NCBI GenBank assembly: GCA_045605445.1
Contig: JAZUPZ010000012.1
Coordinates: 1-13,423 of the forward strand
Length of the DNA stretch: 13,423 bases
Source: CAZMHL01 sp045605445
Lineage (GTDB): Bacteria; Bacillota; Clostridia; RGIG6154
Direction of reading: 5' to 3'
Position numbers and translations under genes: made by a program. Of the stretch, positions 1 through 6,681 are shown piece after piece (position 1 is the first letter of the stretch; every line of letters starts with the position of its first letter). The notes beneath the pieces were generated by a model, which searched no databases, was not told the origin of the DNA, and worked only from the letters and a program-made list of their open reading frames with translations.

Positions 1-1
1 A

Positions 2-2959
2 TATTACATAGACGGAGAATTCCAGACAGGCTGGCAGGACGTTGACGGAGCAAGATATCTGTTTAAGAGAGCAGACGGCTCTGCAATAACAGTTAAGAAC
101 TACAAATACGGAAGCTATTATTACGACTTTACAACAGACGGCAAGCTTCTTGCAAGAAAAACCGAGCCTACTGAAGTAAATGTAAATCTTACTCTCAAAG
201 ATTGTGCAGAGGCAGGCGCAACCGAATATGAAAGCGGCGCACAGGTTACCCTTACAACACCAACAAAAACCGCATCAGTGGGAAGCTATATCTTTAAAGA
301 ATGGTCAGACGGTGAAAACACCTACAATGCAGGTGACGTTATTACTCTTAATGCGGACACAACTCTTACCGCTGTATGGATCTATAAAGGCGGAGAGGGA
401 ACTCTCAAATGGGTTGACTCCTGGTATTTTGCAAACCCCTATTCAAGTAAAGCAGTTACAGATACCACAATCGGTACAATTACTCAAAATCCAACAGGTA
501 CAAAGTATCTGTTCAGAAGTCCAAGCTCAGGAGATAAATGGACTTCTGCGTACTTTGCAAAAATTGATTTAAGAAACATTGAAAATGTAAGCTCTGCGGC
601 ACTCAGTGTTTATCACACCAAGTTCAACACTCAGGTTAAAGCAACAGTTTACGGTGTTGAAGAAGCTGCATACAATGCATTCTTTGCTGATGCAGTATCA
701 GGCTCAACTGTTAATACGGCAGACCTTCCCGCAGGAACATCAATTATAACAAAGACCTTCTCAGCATCATCCGCAGCAGGTACATACAGAACCGACATTG
801 ATATCACAGGATATATTGCTGAAAAGGTTGTAGCAGGTAATGATTATGCATACATTATGCTTAAGAACACAGCAACAGCAAGCAACTCAACAACTGACTC
901 CTGGCGTGTGTCTAATTTTGCAAGTTCATCTTACATAAAATTAATAACCGTAGGAATGTCAGACGTAAGCTTTGACGTTGGTGCTGATACAATCAGCGCT
1001 ATGGATGGCACAGAAATACTTCTCCCTGACTGCAACGTTGTACCCGAGGATAAAGTTTTTGCAGGATGGACAGACGGAACCAACATTTATGAAGCAGGTG
1101 CGACATTTACGGTTGACGGCGACATAACTCTTACCGCAACCTACAAAGCAGCTCCCGGTGCTCCCGTCAGCGTTACCTTAAAGGACTGCGACGAGGCAGG
1201 GGAAACAAATTATGAAATCGGCACGGAGGTAACACTTCCAACACCAACAAAAACTGCAAAAGGCGGAACATACACATTTGTTGAGTGGACAGACGGAGAA
1301 AACACCTACAATGCAGGAGATGTTATTACACTTGAAAAAGAATTGACCCTTACGGCAATGTGGGACTATGAAAGCTACGGAGTTGTGAATTTCGCGTTTG
1401 ATAATATTACAAGCGTGGTTTCAGGTCCTTATGACAGTACAACAGCTACATATGATAATGTTGTTTCAGCTCTTTCAGAAGGAGTTTCCGATGTGAGAAG
1501 CGTCAATAATAATCGGCCTAAAAACTCATCGGGATATCAAAACAGAAGATGGATTTATGCTGAAATTGACCTTACAAACGAAAAGAAAGCAGAAGAAGTT
1601 CTTCTCAACTATACTGCTTCAACAACCGGCTCTTCCGCTAACATATATGTTTACACAGCATCTAAAGTTCCTGCAGTAGGCGAAGAAAGAATACTGGGAA
1701 CAAAAATTGCAAATCAGAAGGTTACCGGAAGTGCCCAGACAATGGACATTACCGAAGAATACAACAATGCACTCGGTTCAAAGCTGTATCTTGTACTGTA
1801 CGGCTGGTACGGCAATGCAGCCCGTTACGCCAATACAGTTTCACTTTACACAGGAACACTCAGTCTTGATGTAGTTCCTTATACCGAAGGCAAATATACG
1901 GTTATATTTAATGAGGGAGCAGACCCGATTTATGCAGATATAAATTCAGAAATAGCTCTTCCTGAATGTTCAGTAAATATTCCGGGACAGAAATTTGTCG
2001 GCTGGTCGGACGGCACAACTGTTTATGAAGCAGGAGCAACCTTTGCAGTAACAAAAACAACAAAATTTACTGCAACCTATGAGGATGACCCCGACTCAAT
2101 GACAGCAGCGCAGAAAGCCCTTGACGGTAAAAAAGTTCTCTTCATCGGTAACTCTTTCATTTACTATGGTCGTACAGTTGCCAATGTTGACAAGTCTAAA
2201 CCTGAACTCAGCAGCAGAGCAGATACAAAGGGCGGTTTCATTCAGCTTTGTAAAGAAAATTACATTGACGTTTCTGTTACAAACTGGACAATAGGTGCTC
2301 ATAAGTTAAGCGACTTAATGGAAAACGTAGAATGTTCAGTTTGTGACGACGGAACAATTCACGCAGAATATCTTACAGACCTTGACTACGACTATGTGTT
2401 CTTCTCACCGGCATCCTATGCAGCTCAGGAAACAGAGTTCCTTGACAGCGCAAAATATATTCAGGATACTTTTACAGCGGTAAATCCTGACGTTAAAATA
2501 ATCTGCATAGGAAACATTGGTGCGTACGGCTACAGCTCAACAAAACACGTTTGGACAGATGTTGAAGAAAAATATGCAGCTCTTGAAGAAATGGGAATTA
2601 AGGTTGTTGACTGGGGTAAGCTTGTTAAAGGCATTATCGACGGAACTTATACCGTTCCCGGTGCAACAGAAACCTATACCAAAAACACATTTATTGTAAA
2701 AGACGGATACCATCCGAACCTTCTTACAGGTTATATAACTACCTTGTTTGCATATTGTGCAGCAACAGGTGAAAAGGCAGAAGGTCAGCCGTTTATGCAG
2801 TACTACGACAAAAATCTTGCACCGGTTATTGACATTCCTACTTATGTAAGCTCATATTACACCAACGGCGATGCCGATACCAACTTCCCTGAAATCTTAA
2901 AGAATCCAAACGAAATAAAGGGAATTCAGCAGCTGATTGATATTTACCTTGCAGAATAA
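2..2959 (+). CDS. Secreted modular protein with InlB-type repeats and C-terminal SGNH hydrolase domain (5' partial)
   Basis: The frame is open from the left edge (first full codon at base 2) to a TAA at 2957-2959, so the N-terminus and any signal peptide lie outside the window; about 985 codons are visible. The first residues (YYIDGEFQTGWQ) resemble a cell-wall/choline-binding-type repeat. Four InlB B-repeat/Listeria-Bacteroides-type units follow, with W-(S/T)-D-G...Y-(N/E)-A-G signatures, at about 185-385, 960-1145, 1165-1370 and 1895-2085. Between them are two beta-sandwich modules (about 400-955 and 1375-1890) with D-I-T motifs like DNRLRE/CBM96 domains. The C-terminus is an SGNH/GDSL-type esterase domain: block I GNS (Ser codon 2153-2155), a Gly in IGAH, an Asn in IGN, and D-G-Y-H (His codon 2711-2713). 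It probably acts at the cell surface on an esterified polysaccharide; the substrate is unknown. The catalytic domain is paralogous to the gene at 4243-5535. Confidence 0.85.
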   Translation, partial: YYIDGEFQTGWQDVDGARYLFKRADGSAITVKNYKYGSYYYDFTTDGKLLARKTEPTEVNVNLTLKDCAEAGATEYESGAQVTLTTPTKTASVGSYIFKEWSDGENTYNAGDVITLNADTTLTAVWIYKGGEGTLKWVDSWYFANPYSSKAVTDTTIGTITQNPTGTKYLFRSPSSGDKWTSAYFAKIDLRNIENVSSAALSVYHTKFNTQVKATVYGVEEAAYNAFFADAVSGSTVNTADLPAGTSIITKTFSASSAAGTYRTDIDITGYIAEKVVAGNDYAYIMLKNTATASNSTTDSWRVSNFASSSYIKLITVGMSDVSFDVGADTISAMDGTEILLPDCNVVPEDKVFAGWTDGTNIYEAGATFTVDGDITLTATYKAAPGAPVSVTLKDCDEAGETNYEIGTEVTLPTPTKTAKGGTYTFVEWTDGENTYNAGDVITLEKELTLTAMWDYESYGVVNFAFDNITSVVSGPYDSTTATYDNVVSALSEGVSDVRSVNNNRPKNSSGYQNRRWIYAEIDLTNEKKAEEVLLNYTASTTGSSANIYVYTASKVPAVGEERILGTKIANQKVTGSAQTMDITEEYNNALGSKLYLVLYGWYGNAARYANTVSLYTGTLSLDVVPYTEGKYTVIFNEGADPIYADINSEIALPECSVNIPGQKFVGWSDGTTVYEAGATFAVTKTTKFTATYEDDPDSMTAAQKALDGKKVLFIGNSFIYYGRTVANVDKSKPELSSRADTKGGFIQLCKENYIDVSVTNWTIGAHKLSDLMENVECSVCDDGTIHAEYLTDLDYDYVFFSPASYAAQETEFLDSAKYIQDTFTAVNPDVKIICIGNIGAYGYSSTKHVWTDVEEKYAALEEMGIKVVDWGKLVKGIIDGTYTVPGATETYTKNTFIVKDGYHPNLLTGYITTLFAYCAATGEKAEGQPFMQYYDKNLAPVIDIPTYVSSYYTNGDADTNFPEILKNPNEIKGIQQLIDIYLAE

Positions 2960-2989
2960 ACATACATAAACTAAAAATCTTAAGACTAC

Positions 2990-3024
2990 AAAAAAGGAAC
3001 TGTAAAAATTACAGTTCCTTTTTT
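2990..3024. terminator. Bidirectional intrinsic terminator after the SGNH repeat protein
   Basis: A perfect 10-bp stem (GGAACTGTAA at 2996-3005 with its complement at 3009-3018) has an AAA loop and is flanked by A6 and T6. It starts about 30 nt after the stop codon and can work in both directions. Confidence 0.9.
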
Positions 3025-3054
3025 AACATTTAACTAAGGGGATAGAAAAAAGAA

Positions 3055-3161
3055 TTGGATTGGACAAACTGAACCCGTAGGGGTTACCCGAAGTCGTATG
3101 TGGATACGACGAGAGGTGAAGTTTGTTCAAAGCGAACGTTGTGAGCGATCCAAACTTTTTT
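3055..3161. repeat. Branched inverted-repeat element between convergent genes
   Basis: Nested inverted repeats can be read directly. TTGGAT (3055-3060) faces ATCCAA (3148-3153). TTGGACAAACT (3060-3070) pairs with 3120-3130 with one G-U. Inside lie two hairpins: AACCC-GTA-GGGTT around 3072-3085 and GTCGTAT-GTGG-ATACGAC at 3093-3110. T-runs follow on both strands (3156-3161 on plus; after the TTC next to 3055 on minus), so it may terminate transcription from both neighbours. The motif series CCCGAAG...GTGAAGTT followed by a small hairpin recurs at 5655-5720, suggesting a dispersed repeat family. Confidence 0.6.
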
Positions 3162-3172
3162 ATATTCCCGTT

Positions 3173-4024
3173 TCATACACTTCTGAAGCCTCGGCCTATT
3201 ATCTCACTACTTGTTGTTATGATAATAAAGGCGTGAGGATCGATTTCCTTAATTCTGCTGCGCAGCTTAATTGCCTCGTATCTTTTACAAACCGTATGAA
3301 TCATTGCTTTTTCTTCTTTGGTATATTCGCCTACCGCATTACTTACGGTAACACCGTGATGAAGATTTTTTATTATAAATTCTGAAATTTCGTCACGCTT
3401 TGAGGTTATTACCACAAAGTATTTACAGGTGTTAAGGCTTTCAATTACGCTGTCGACAATAAACGCCTTTGAAAACAGACCGAGAAGGGAAAACAAACCT
3501 GTTTGTATATTAAATACGAAAAATGCACTGAAGGCAACAACAAAGTCAACTGCAAGGAGAGCCTTGCCTACGTCGATACTTGTATATTTTTTTAATATGA
3601 GAGCTGCAATATCTGTTCCGCCGGAGGAGGCATTGCTGTTGAAAATCATTGCCGAGCCTATTGAGGTAAGAAGCATTGCATATACAAGCTCCAGTAAGGG
3701 CTGATTTGTAAGAGGCTGAGATATTGGCAGAACTACTTCAAAAACATATGTAATTGCAGAATAGAACATACTGCAGTAAACTGTTTTTATTCCGTTCTGT
3801 CTGCCTAAAAGCAAAAATCCCAGAAGCAGAAGAGCGATGTTAAGCGCCCATATCCATATACCTGCAGAAATCGGGGTAAGCGCCGCAAGAATTGTACCTA
3901 TACCCGTTACGCCGCCCGTTGCAAAACCGTTGGGAATTTTAAAAAAGTAAACTCCCATCGCCAGCAAAACACAACCCACGTTCATAAATAAGAAATTTTT
4001 AAGCTTGCCTTCTTTTTGTGCCAT
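3173..4024 (-). CDS. YitT family membrane protein (YitT + DUF2179)
   Basis: This encodes a 283-residue integral membrane protein. The start is taken as the ATG at 4024 because AGGTGG lies 7 nt upstream; an upstream in-frame TTG at 4069 has no ribosome binding site. The first ~200 residues hold about six hydrophobic segments, with the Gly-rich signature GFATGGVTGIGT after the first helix and SSGGTDI in the middle, both typical of the YitT/DUF161 domain. The last ~80 residues form a soluble DUF2179 domain (KYFVVITSKRDEI..., HGVT, then EIDPHAFI). Length and domain order match the family. Members are widespread in Firmicutes and their transported substrate is not established. The gene is monocistronic, with its own promoter at 4093-4121, and converges on the SGNH repeat protein. 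Confidence 0.9.
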   Translation of the reverse strand: MAQKEGKLKNFLFMNVGCVLLAMGVYFFKIPNGFATGGVTGIGTILAALTPISAGIWIWALNIALLLLGFLLLGRQNGIKTVYCSMFYSAITYVFEVVLPISQPLTNQPLLELVYAMLLTSIGSAMIFNSNASSGGTDIAALILKKYTSIDVGKALLAVDFVVAFSAFFVFNIQTGLFSLLGLFSKAFIVDSVIESLNTCKYFVVITSKRDEISEFIIKNLHHGVTVSNAVGEYTKEEKAMIHTVCKRYEAIKLRSRIKEIDPHAFIIITTSSEIIGRGFRSV

Positions 4025-4092
4025 TGCTTTTCCACCTGTCTGTTTAAGATTTTTGTATATCTTTTGCAAATTATGACGAATTTACACAATAC

Positions 4093-4121
4093 AGTATAAT
4101 ATATTTTTATTATGTAATCAA
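4093..4121 (-). promoter_or_regulatory. Sigma-70-type promoter of the yitT-like gene
   Basis: On the minus strand, TTGATT (4116-4121) and TATACT (4093-4098) are separated by exactly 17 nt. Transcription would begin near 4086, giving a leader of about 60 nt before the ATG at 4024. Confidence 0.65.
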
Positions 4122-4193
4122 TAAAATAAATTATAAAATTTTTCTATACTTAAATCAATACACTTAAACACACTAACTTTTTGCGGATAAAAC

Positions 4194-4221
4194 TGCCGGG
4201 TGTTCCAAAGGACACCCGGCA
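4194..4221 (-). terminator. Terminator downstream of the second SGNH hydrolase gene
   Basis: A 10-bp GC-rich stem (TGCCGGGTGT at 4194-4203 with ACACCCGGCA at 4212-4221) lies about 20 nt past the stop at 4243. In the minus direction it is followed by a short TTTT run, so it is a good though not ideal intrinsic terminator. Confidence 0.75.
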
Positions 4222-4242
4222 AAATTACTGTTTTTATTTAAT

Positions 4243-5535
4243 TTACATAAACAACCAGCCAATAAGCTTCTGAAGTCCCTTCATATCTGCAGGAGAGTTG
4301 AAAATTTCAATAAAGTTTGTAGGCTTGTCTTTATAGTACTGCTTTTTGCGCGCCTCAAGGTCGTATCTTTCGCCAAGGGATTTGTCGCCGCAGAATTCAT
4401 AGGGCTGACCTACTGCAGGCTCTCCCGTTATTGCGCAGAATGCCGCAAGAGCTGTTAAGTATCCGCTTAAAACGTTTTCGTGGTATCCGTCTCCGGCATT
4501 TACAAATGAATTTATATCATACTCCAATGTTCCGCCGGGAACGCTTACATTTCCTTCAACAATGTCTTTTACAACAGAGCCCCAGTCAGCAATTGTTACT
4601 CCCATTTCTTCAAGTTCTTTGTACTTTTCAAGCATACCGGGGAATTTTGTTCCCTTGTTTGTTACGCCGTGAACCGCATGATTTCCAAGGCAGATAAACT
4701 TAACATCAGGGTTAAATTCGCTGAAACGCTTTTTCATATATTCAAAGGTTTCAATAAGTCTGTTTTCCTCATTTCCTGATGCGTGAGGCGAGAAAATAAT
4801 GTAGTCAAAGAATTTGTCTTCAATGTGGTCTTCGTGAACAACACCCTTACATTCAATGTTGTGAGTACATGGACCGTCTAAAATATCATAAATAGTATGT
4901 CCGCTGAAGCACCAGTTTCTTACCTTTACCTCTGCTCCGTTTTCTTTGCAGAGCTGATAGAAATAACCTTTGTCTTCCGATCTGTCTGCCCAGGTATATG
5001 CGGTTCTTCCGTTTGGCAGAACGCAGTTTCCGTAGTAAACATAAGAGTTGCCAAGGAAAAGAACCTTTTTACCGTCAAGAAGCTTCTGAACGTTTGTCTG
5101 CTCCTTTGGTTCTTCCGGTGCCGATGTTATAACAACAGTCTGGGTTTCGTCAACCCAGCCAACTGTGCAACCGAGGCTTTCGGAAACAAATCTTACGGGA
5201 ACCATTGTTCTTTCATTTATAAGCTTTGCGGGAACGTCGAGCTCTTTTTCTTCGCCGTTTACCTTAACAATTTTGTTTCCTATCTGAAGAACTATAACAA
5301 TGTCGCCTTTTTTTGCGGTAACGGTTTCCGTTTCACCGTCCCAGGAAATTTCTGCACCTAAGGTTTCAAAAATGCCTCTCATCGGAACAAGAGTTCTGTC
5401 ATTTTCCATAACGGGCATAACGTCAAAGGTTTTAAGTTCGCCGTCAATCATAATTTTAATGTCGCTCTGCGCAAGAGCCGTTACGCAGGTTGTAAGCATT
5501 AAAAATGCTACAAGAAGTGCTACTAATCTTTTCAT
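4243..5535 (-). CDS. Secreted SGNH hydrolase with copper-amine-oxidase-type N-terminal domain
   Basis: This encodes a 430-residue protein. ATG at 5535 is preferred because AGGTGA lies about 5 nt upstream; the GTG at 5544 overlaps that site. Residues 1-22 form a signal peptide (MKR, hydrophobic core, then ALAQ). Residues about 25-137 form a copper amine oxidase N1-type domain with two repeats carrying RTLVPMR and RTMVPVR, a domain common in secreted Firmicutes proteins. Residues about 150-430 are an SGNH esterase domain: GNS with nucleophile Ser164, an SGH Gly block, LGN for the oxyanion Asn, and D349-G-Y-H352. The domain closely parallels the C-terminus of the protein ending at 2959 (shared LDGKKVLF.GNS, QLCKEN, NPDVK, YKELEEMG-like, DGYH and a GLQKLI/GIQQLI tail). 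A surface carbohydrate esterase role is inferred; no substrate can be read from the sequence. Confidence 0.88.
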   Translation of the reverse strand: MKRLVALLVAFLMLTTCVTALAQSDIKIMIDGELKTFDVMPVMENDRTLVPMRGIFETLGAEISWDGETETVTAKKGDIVIVLQIGNKIVKVNGEEKELDVPAKLINERTMVPVRFVSESLGCTVGWVDETQTVVITSAPEEPKEQTNVQKLLDGKKVLFLGNSYVYYGNCVLPNGRTAYTWADRSEDKGYFYQLCKENGAEVKVRNWCFSGHTIYDILDGPCTHNIECKGVVHEDHIEDKFFDYIIFSPHASGNEENRLIETFEYMKKRFSEFNPDVKFICLGNHAVHGVTNKGTKFPGMLEKYKELEEMGVTIADWGSVVKDIVEGNVSVPGGTLEYDINSFVNAGDGYHENVLSGYLTALAAFCAITGEPAVGQPYEFCGDKSLGERYDLEARKKQYYKDKPTNFIEIFNSPADMKGLQKLIGWLFM

Positions 5536-5573
5536 ATTCTTCACCTTTCTGTTATATAATTATACTTAATTTT

Positions 5574-5602
5574 ATAATACCAAAAAAAGCAATTATATAC
5601 AA
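5574..5602 (-). promoter_or_regulatory. Possible promoter of the second SGNH hydrolase gene
   Basis: On the minus strand, TTGTAT (5597-5602) and TATTAT (5574-5579) are 17 nt apart, just upstream of the gene. A second -10-like TATAAT (5559-5564) is closer to the start but lacks a spaced -35, so the exact promoter is uncertain. Confidence 0.4.
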
Positions 5603-5654
5603 CCTTTTTTTGCTACATTTTTTGGTTTTCAATATTTTTTGTCATTTTGCACAA

Positions 5655-5818
5655 AAAACCACACCCTAAAGTGGTTTTCCCGAAGGATAACCACAATGAA
5701 GTTCGTGCTTCGCACGAGTTAAGTTGCTACGCAGTGAAGTTTTTTTCTGTCGAAAAAGTGAAGTTTCTGATAAATCAGAAGTTAATGATAAAAAGTTGTC
5801 TGAAAAGACAACTTTTTT
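5655..5818 (+). ncRNA. Hairpin array with GTGAAGTT-type linkers ending in a terminator (candidate structured RNA or repeat)
   Basis: There is no credible ORF here, but the whole stretch folds locally. Hairpins are AAAACCAC/GTGGTTTT (5655-5678), TCGTGC-TTC-GCACGA (5703-5717), TGC-TAC-GCA (5725-5733), TTTTTC/GAAAAA (5742-5757), TTCTGAT/ATCAGAA (5765-5780) and an 11-bp stem with GAAA loop and T-run (5791-5818). Between the small hairpins lies a nearly constant linker: AATGAAGTT (5695), GTTAAGTT (5718), GTGAAGTT (5734), GTGAAGTT (5758). The stems differ in sequence while linkers are kept. It could be a terminated small RNA or a dispersed palindromic repeat. The stretch from 5603 to 5654 upstream is simply AT-rich. 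Confidence 0.5.
5791..5818 (+). terminator. Intrinsic terminator with GAAA tetraloop at the end of the hairpin array
   Basis: Stem AAAAGTTGTCT (5791-5801), loop GAAA and the complementary AGACAACTTTT (5806-5816) run into a T-tract ending at 5818. The 75-bp element copy A begins directly after it. Confidence 0.85.
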
Positions 5819-5893
5819 CGCTTTTTTATCTCTTGCGGTGCCCGGTAAAATCATCGGGCACATCTGTACTTTTCCTCGATTTTCCCGACCGCG
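5819..5893 (+). repeat. 75-bp inverted-repeat element, copy A
   Basis: This stretch matches the reverse complement of 6734-6808 at 73 of 75 positions by eye. It contains a hairpin with stem GTGCCCG/CGGGCAC (5838-5844 and 5855-5861) and a 10-nt loop. Like copy B it sits directly after a terminator hairpin with a GAAA loop. Copies A and B bracket the two tRNA genes in opposite orientation. Confidence 0.85.
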
Positions 5894-5897
5894 GCGC

Positions 5898-5944
5898 CAA
5901 TTAGTTTTCGCTTCATCTGCCACCGGCAGCGCTCAAACGAATTG
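5898..5944 (-). repeat. Two-helix hairpin of the post-tRNA cassette, copy L2
   Basis: The outer helix pairs 5898-5907 with 5935-5944 (10 positions, one mismatch). The inner helix is CTGCC-ACC-GGCAG (5917-5929). The element lies between an inverted T-arm copy and the 75-bp element A. It has the same plan as copies at 6209-6255 and 6682-6730, but different outer stem bases that still pair. Confidence 0.6.
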
Positions 5945-5946
5945 CT

Positions 5947-6003
5947 CTTTGGGTTCAAGTCCCTTTTATTTTTTGCACAAAAAAATGACACCCTTACGGA
6001 TGT
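5947..6003. repeat. Direct repeat of tRNA-Leu downstream sequence, copy 1 (terminator partly lost)
   Basis: These 57 nt match 6260-6317 except for one A in a homopolymer. The unit holds GGGTTCAAGTCCC, the same sequence as the tRNA-Leu T-arm in inverted orientation, then most of the tRNA-Leu terminator stem. The final CATT half-stem is missing here, so this terminator is probably broken. Confidence 0.85.
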
Positions 6004-6015
6004 TTAAAAGTAACT

Positions 6016-6050
6016 CGTGAAAAGGTGGTAGTGAAACGTGGCTTTTCACG
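6016..6050. other. Inverted repeat with 9-bp stem
   Basis: CGTGAAAAG (6016-6024) pairs with CTTTTCACG (6042-6050) around a 17-nt loop. No T-run follows and no gene is adjacent, so its role is unknown. Confidence 0.5.
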
Positions 6051-6089
6051 AAAAAGGAGGAACAGTGTAGTGCGTGACTGATTTTTTGC

Positions 6090-6121
6090 AAAAAAAATCG
6101 GAACAAGCGAAACTTGTTCCG
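6090..6121 (-). terminator. Terminator downstream of the truncated tRNA-Leu fragment
   Basis: A 9-bp stem, CGGAACAAG (6099-6107) with CTTGTTCCG (6113-6121), is followed on the minus strand by eight T. It stands in the same relation to the tRNA 3' fragment at 6125-6142 as the normal terminator does to the intact tRNA-Leu, but has a quite different stem. Confidence 0.8.
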
Positions 6122-6124
6122 ACG

Positions 6125-6142
6125 TGGTGCAGAAGGCGGGAC
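6125..6142 (-). pseudogene. tRNA-Leu 3' end fragment (att-like remnant)
   Basis: Bases 6124-6142 are identical to 6328-6346. They correspond to CCA, discriminator, the 3' acceptor strand and the start of the T-stem of the intact tRNA-Leu. The match stops at the T-loop, so this is not a functional tRNA. Such 3'-end copies arise by integration at tRNA genes or by partial duplication. No integrase gene is present in the window. Confidence 0.75.
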
Positions 6143-6208
6143 ATATCCGCTTCGCGTATATCCTGCTTGTCCACCCAAGCCTTACGGCTTCGGTACCGGA
6201 CTTCGCAC

Positions 6209-6255
6209 CAAAAAGCTGAAAACTTGCCACCGGCAACTTTTCTTTTCGCTTTTTG
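6209..6255 (-). repeat. Two-helix hairpin of the post-tRNA cassette, copy L1
   Basis: The outer helix is CAAAAAGC (6209-6216) with GCTTTTTG (6248-6255), 8 bp. The inner helix pairs 6219-6228 with 6232-6241, with one C-C mismatch (G-G on the minus strand) and an ACC loop. It lies downstream of tRNA-Leu in the direction of tRNA transcription, after the terminator and the inverted T-arm copy. Confidence 0.65.
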
Positions 6256-6259
6256 CCCA

Positions 6260-6317
6260 CTTTGGGTTCAAGTCCCTTTTATTTTTTGCACAAAAAAAAT
6301 GACACCCTTACGGATGT
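6260..6317. repeat. Direct repeat of tRNA-Leu downstream sequence, copy 2 (intact)
   Basis: This is the 58-nt partner of 5947-6003. It contains the inverted T-arm copy (6264-6276) and most of the working tRNA-Leu terminator. Confidence 0.85.
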
Positions 6318-6321
6318 CATT
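6292..6321 (-). terminator. tRNA-Leu terminator
   Basis: On the minus strand the stem is AATGACA/TGTCATT (6321-6315 with 6304-6298), extended by two G-C pairs, followed by a T-tract (6297-6292). It begins 7 nt after the CCA end of the tRNA. Confidence 0.85.
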
Positions 6322-6328
6322 ATTTTTG

Positions 6329-6415
6329 TGGTGCAGAAGGCGGGACTTGAACCCGCACGGTCTAGCGACCACTACCCCCTCAAAGTAGCGTGTCTACCAA
6401 TTCCACCACTTCTGC
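6329..6415 (-). tRNA. tRNA-Leu (anticodon GAG), CCA encoded
   Basis: The minus strand from 6415 reads GCAGAAG for the 5' acceptor strand, pairing with CTTCTGC (6339-6333). Discriminator A and an encoded CCA (6331-6329) follow. The anticodon stem is CTACT/GGTAG with loop TTGAGGG, giving anticodon GAG at 6381-6379. A long variable arm fits a class II leucine tRNA, and the T-arm contains GGGTTCAAGTCCC. With CCA it is 87 nt. It reads CUC/CUU codons. It has its own promoter, diverging from that of tRNA-Gln. Confidence 0.97.
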
Positions 6416-6430
6416 GTGTCAACAAAAGAT

Positions 6431-6459
6431 ATTTTATCACAAGTATATTGAAATGTCAA
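6431..6459 (-). promoter_or_regulatory. Promoter of tRNA-Leu
   Basis: On the minus strand, TTGACA (6454-6459) and TAAAAT (6431-6436) are exactly 17 nt apart, with the tRNA starting 15 nt past the -10. This is near-consensus. Confidence 0.8.
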
Positions 6460-6492
6460 TACAAAATTTAAAAATTTTTTTAAAAAAAACTA

Positions 6493-6521
6493 TTGATTTT
6501 TTCAAAAAAGTGTGGTAATAT
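6493..6521 (+). promoter_or_regulatory. Promoter of tRNA-Gln
   Basis: TTGATT (6493-6498) and TAATAT (6516-6521) are 17 nt apart, with the tRNA starting 13 nt past the -10. It diverges from the tRNA-Leu promoter across an AT-rich spacer. Confidence 0.75.
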
Positions 6522-6534
6522 ATTAACGTTGCAT

Positions 6535-6608
6535 AGCGGAATGGTGTAAAGGTAGCACAAGCGACTCTGACTCGCTTTGTATGGGTTCGAATCCTATTTC
6601 CGCTGCCA
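6535..6608 (+). tRNA. tRNA-Gln (anticodon CTG), CCA encoded
   Basis: The acceptor AGCGGAA (6535-6541) pairs with TTCCGCT (6598-6604), followed by discriminator G and an encoded CCA (6606-6608). The anticodon stem AGCGA/TCGCT encloses loop CTCTGAC, giving CTG at 6567-6569. The T-loop is GGTTCGAATCC-like. The tRNA is 74 nt with CCA and reads CAG. In organisms using GatCAB this tRNA may first be charged with Glu and then amidated, which links it functionally to the gat genes in this window. Confidence 0.96.
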
Positions 6609-6647
6609 AAGAACATTTTGAGCATTAGCTCGGAATGTTCTTTTTTT
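6608..6647 (+). terminator. tRNA-Gln terminator
   Basis: AAAGAACATT (6608-6617) pairs with AATGTTCTTT (6634-6643), with an inner GAGC-ATTA-GCTC hairpin, and a T-run ends at 6647. It overlaps the CCA end of the tRNA. Confidence 0.88.
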
Positions 6648-6681
6648 GTTCAAAGAAAATAGGATCCGAAGCACGAGGGGG

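Noticed and set aside
5695..5780. CRISPR array
   Set aside because: The repeats are only 8-9 nt and the intervals are self-complementary and of unequal length; no cas genes are present.
5647..6302. Several overlapping short frames on both strands (about 60-105 codons)
   Set aside because: They run through hairpins, terminators and tRNA debris, lack ribosome binding sites and owe their similarity to each other to the repeated DNA.
6074..6388. Open frame with a CRRRDLNPHG-like peptide
   Set aside because: The peptide is a translation across the minus-strand tRNA-Leu and its duplicated 3' fragment, a common false gene.
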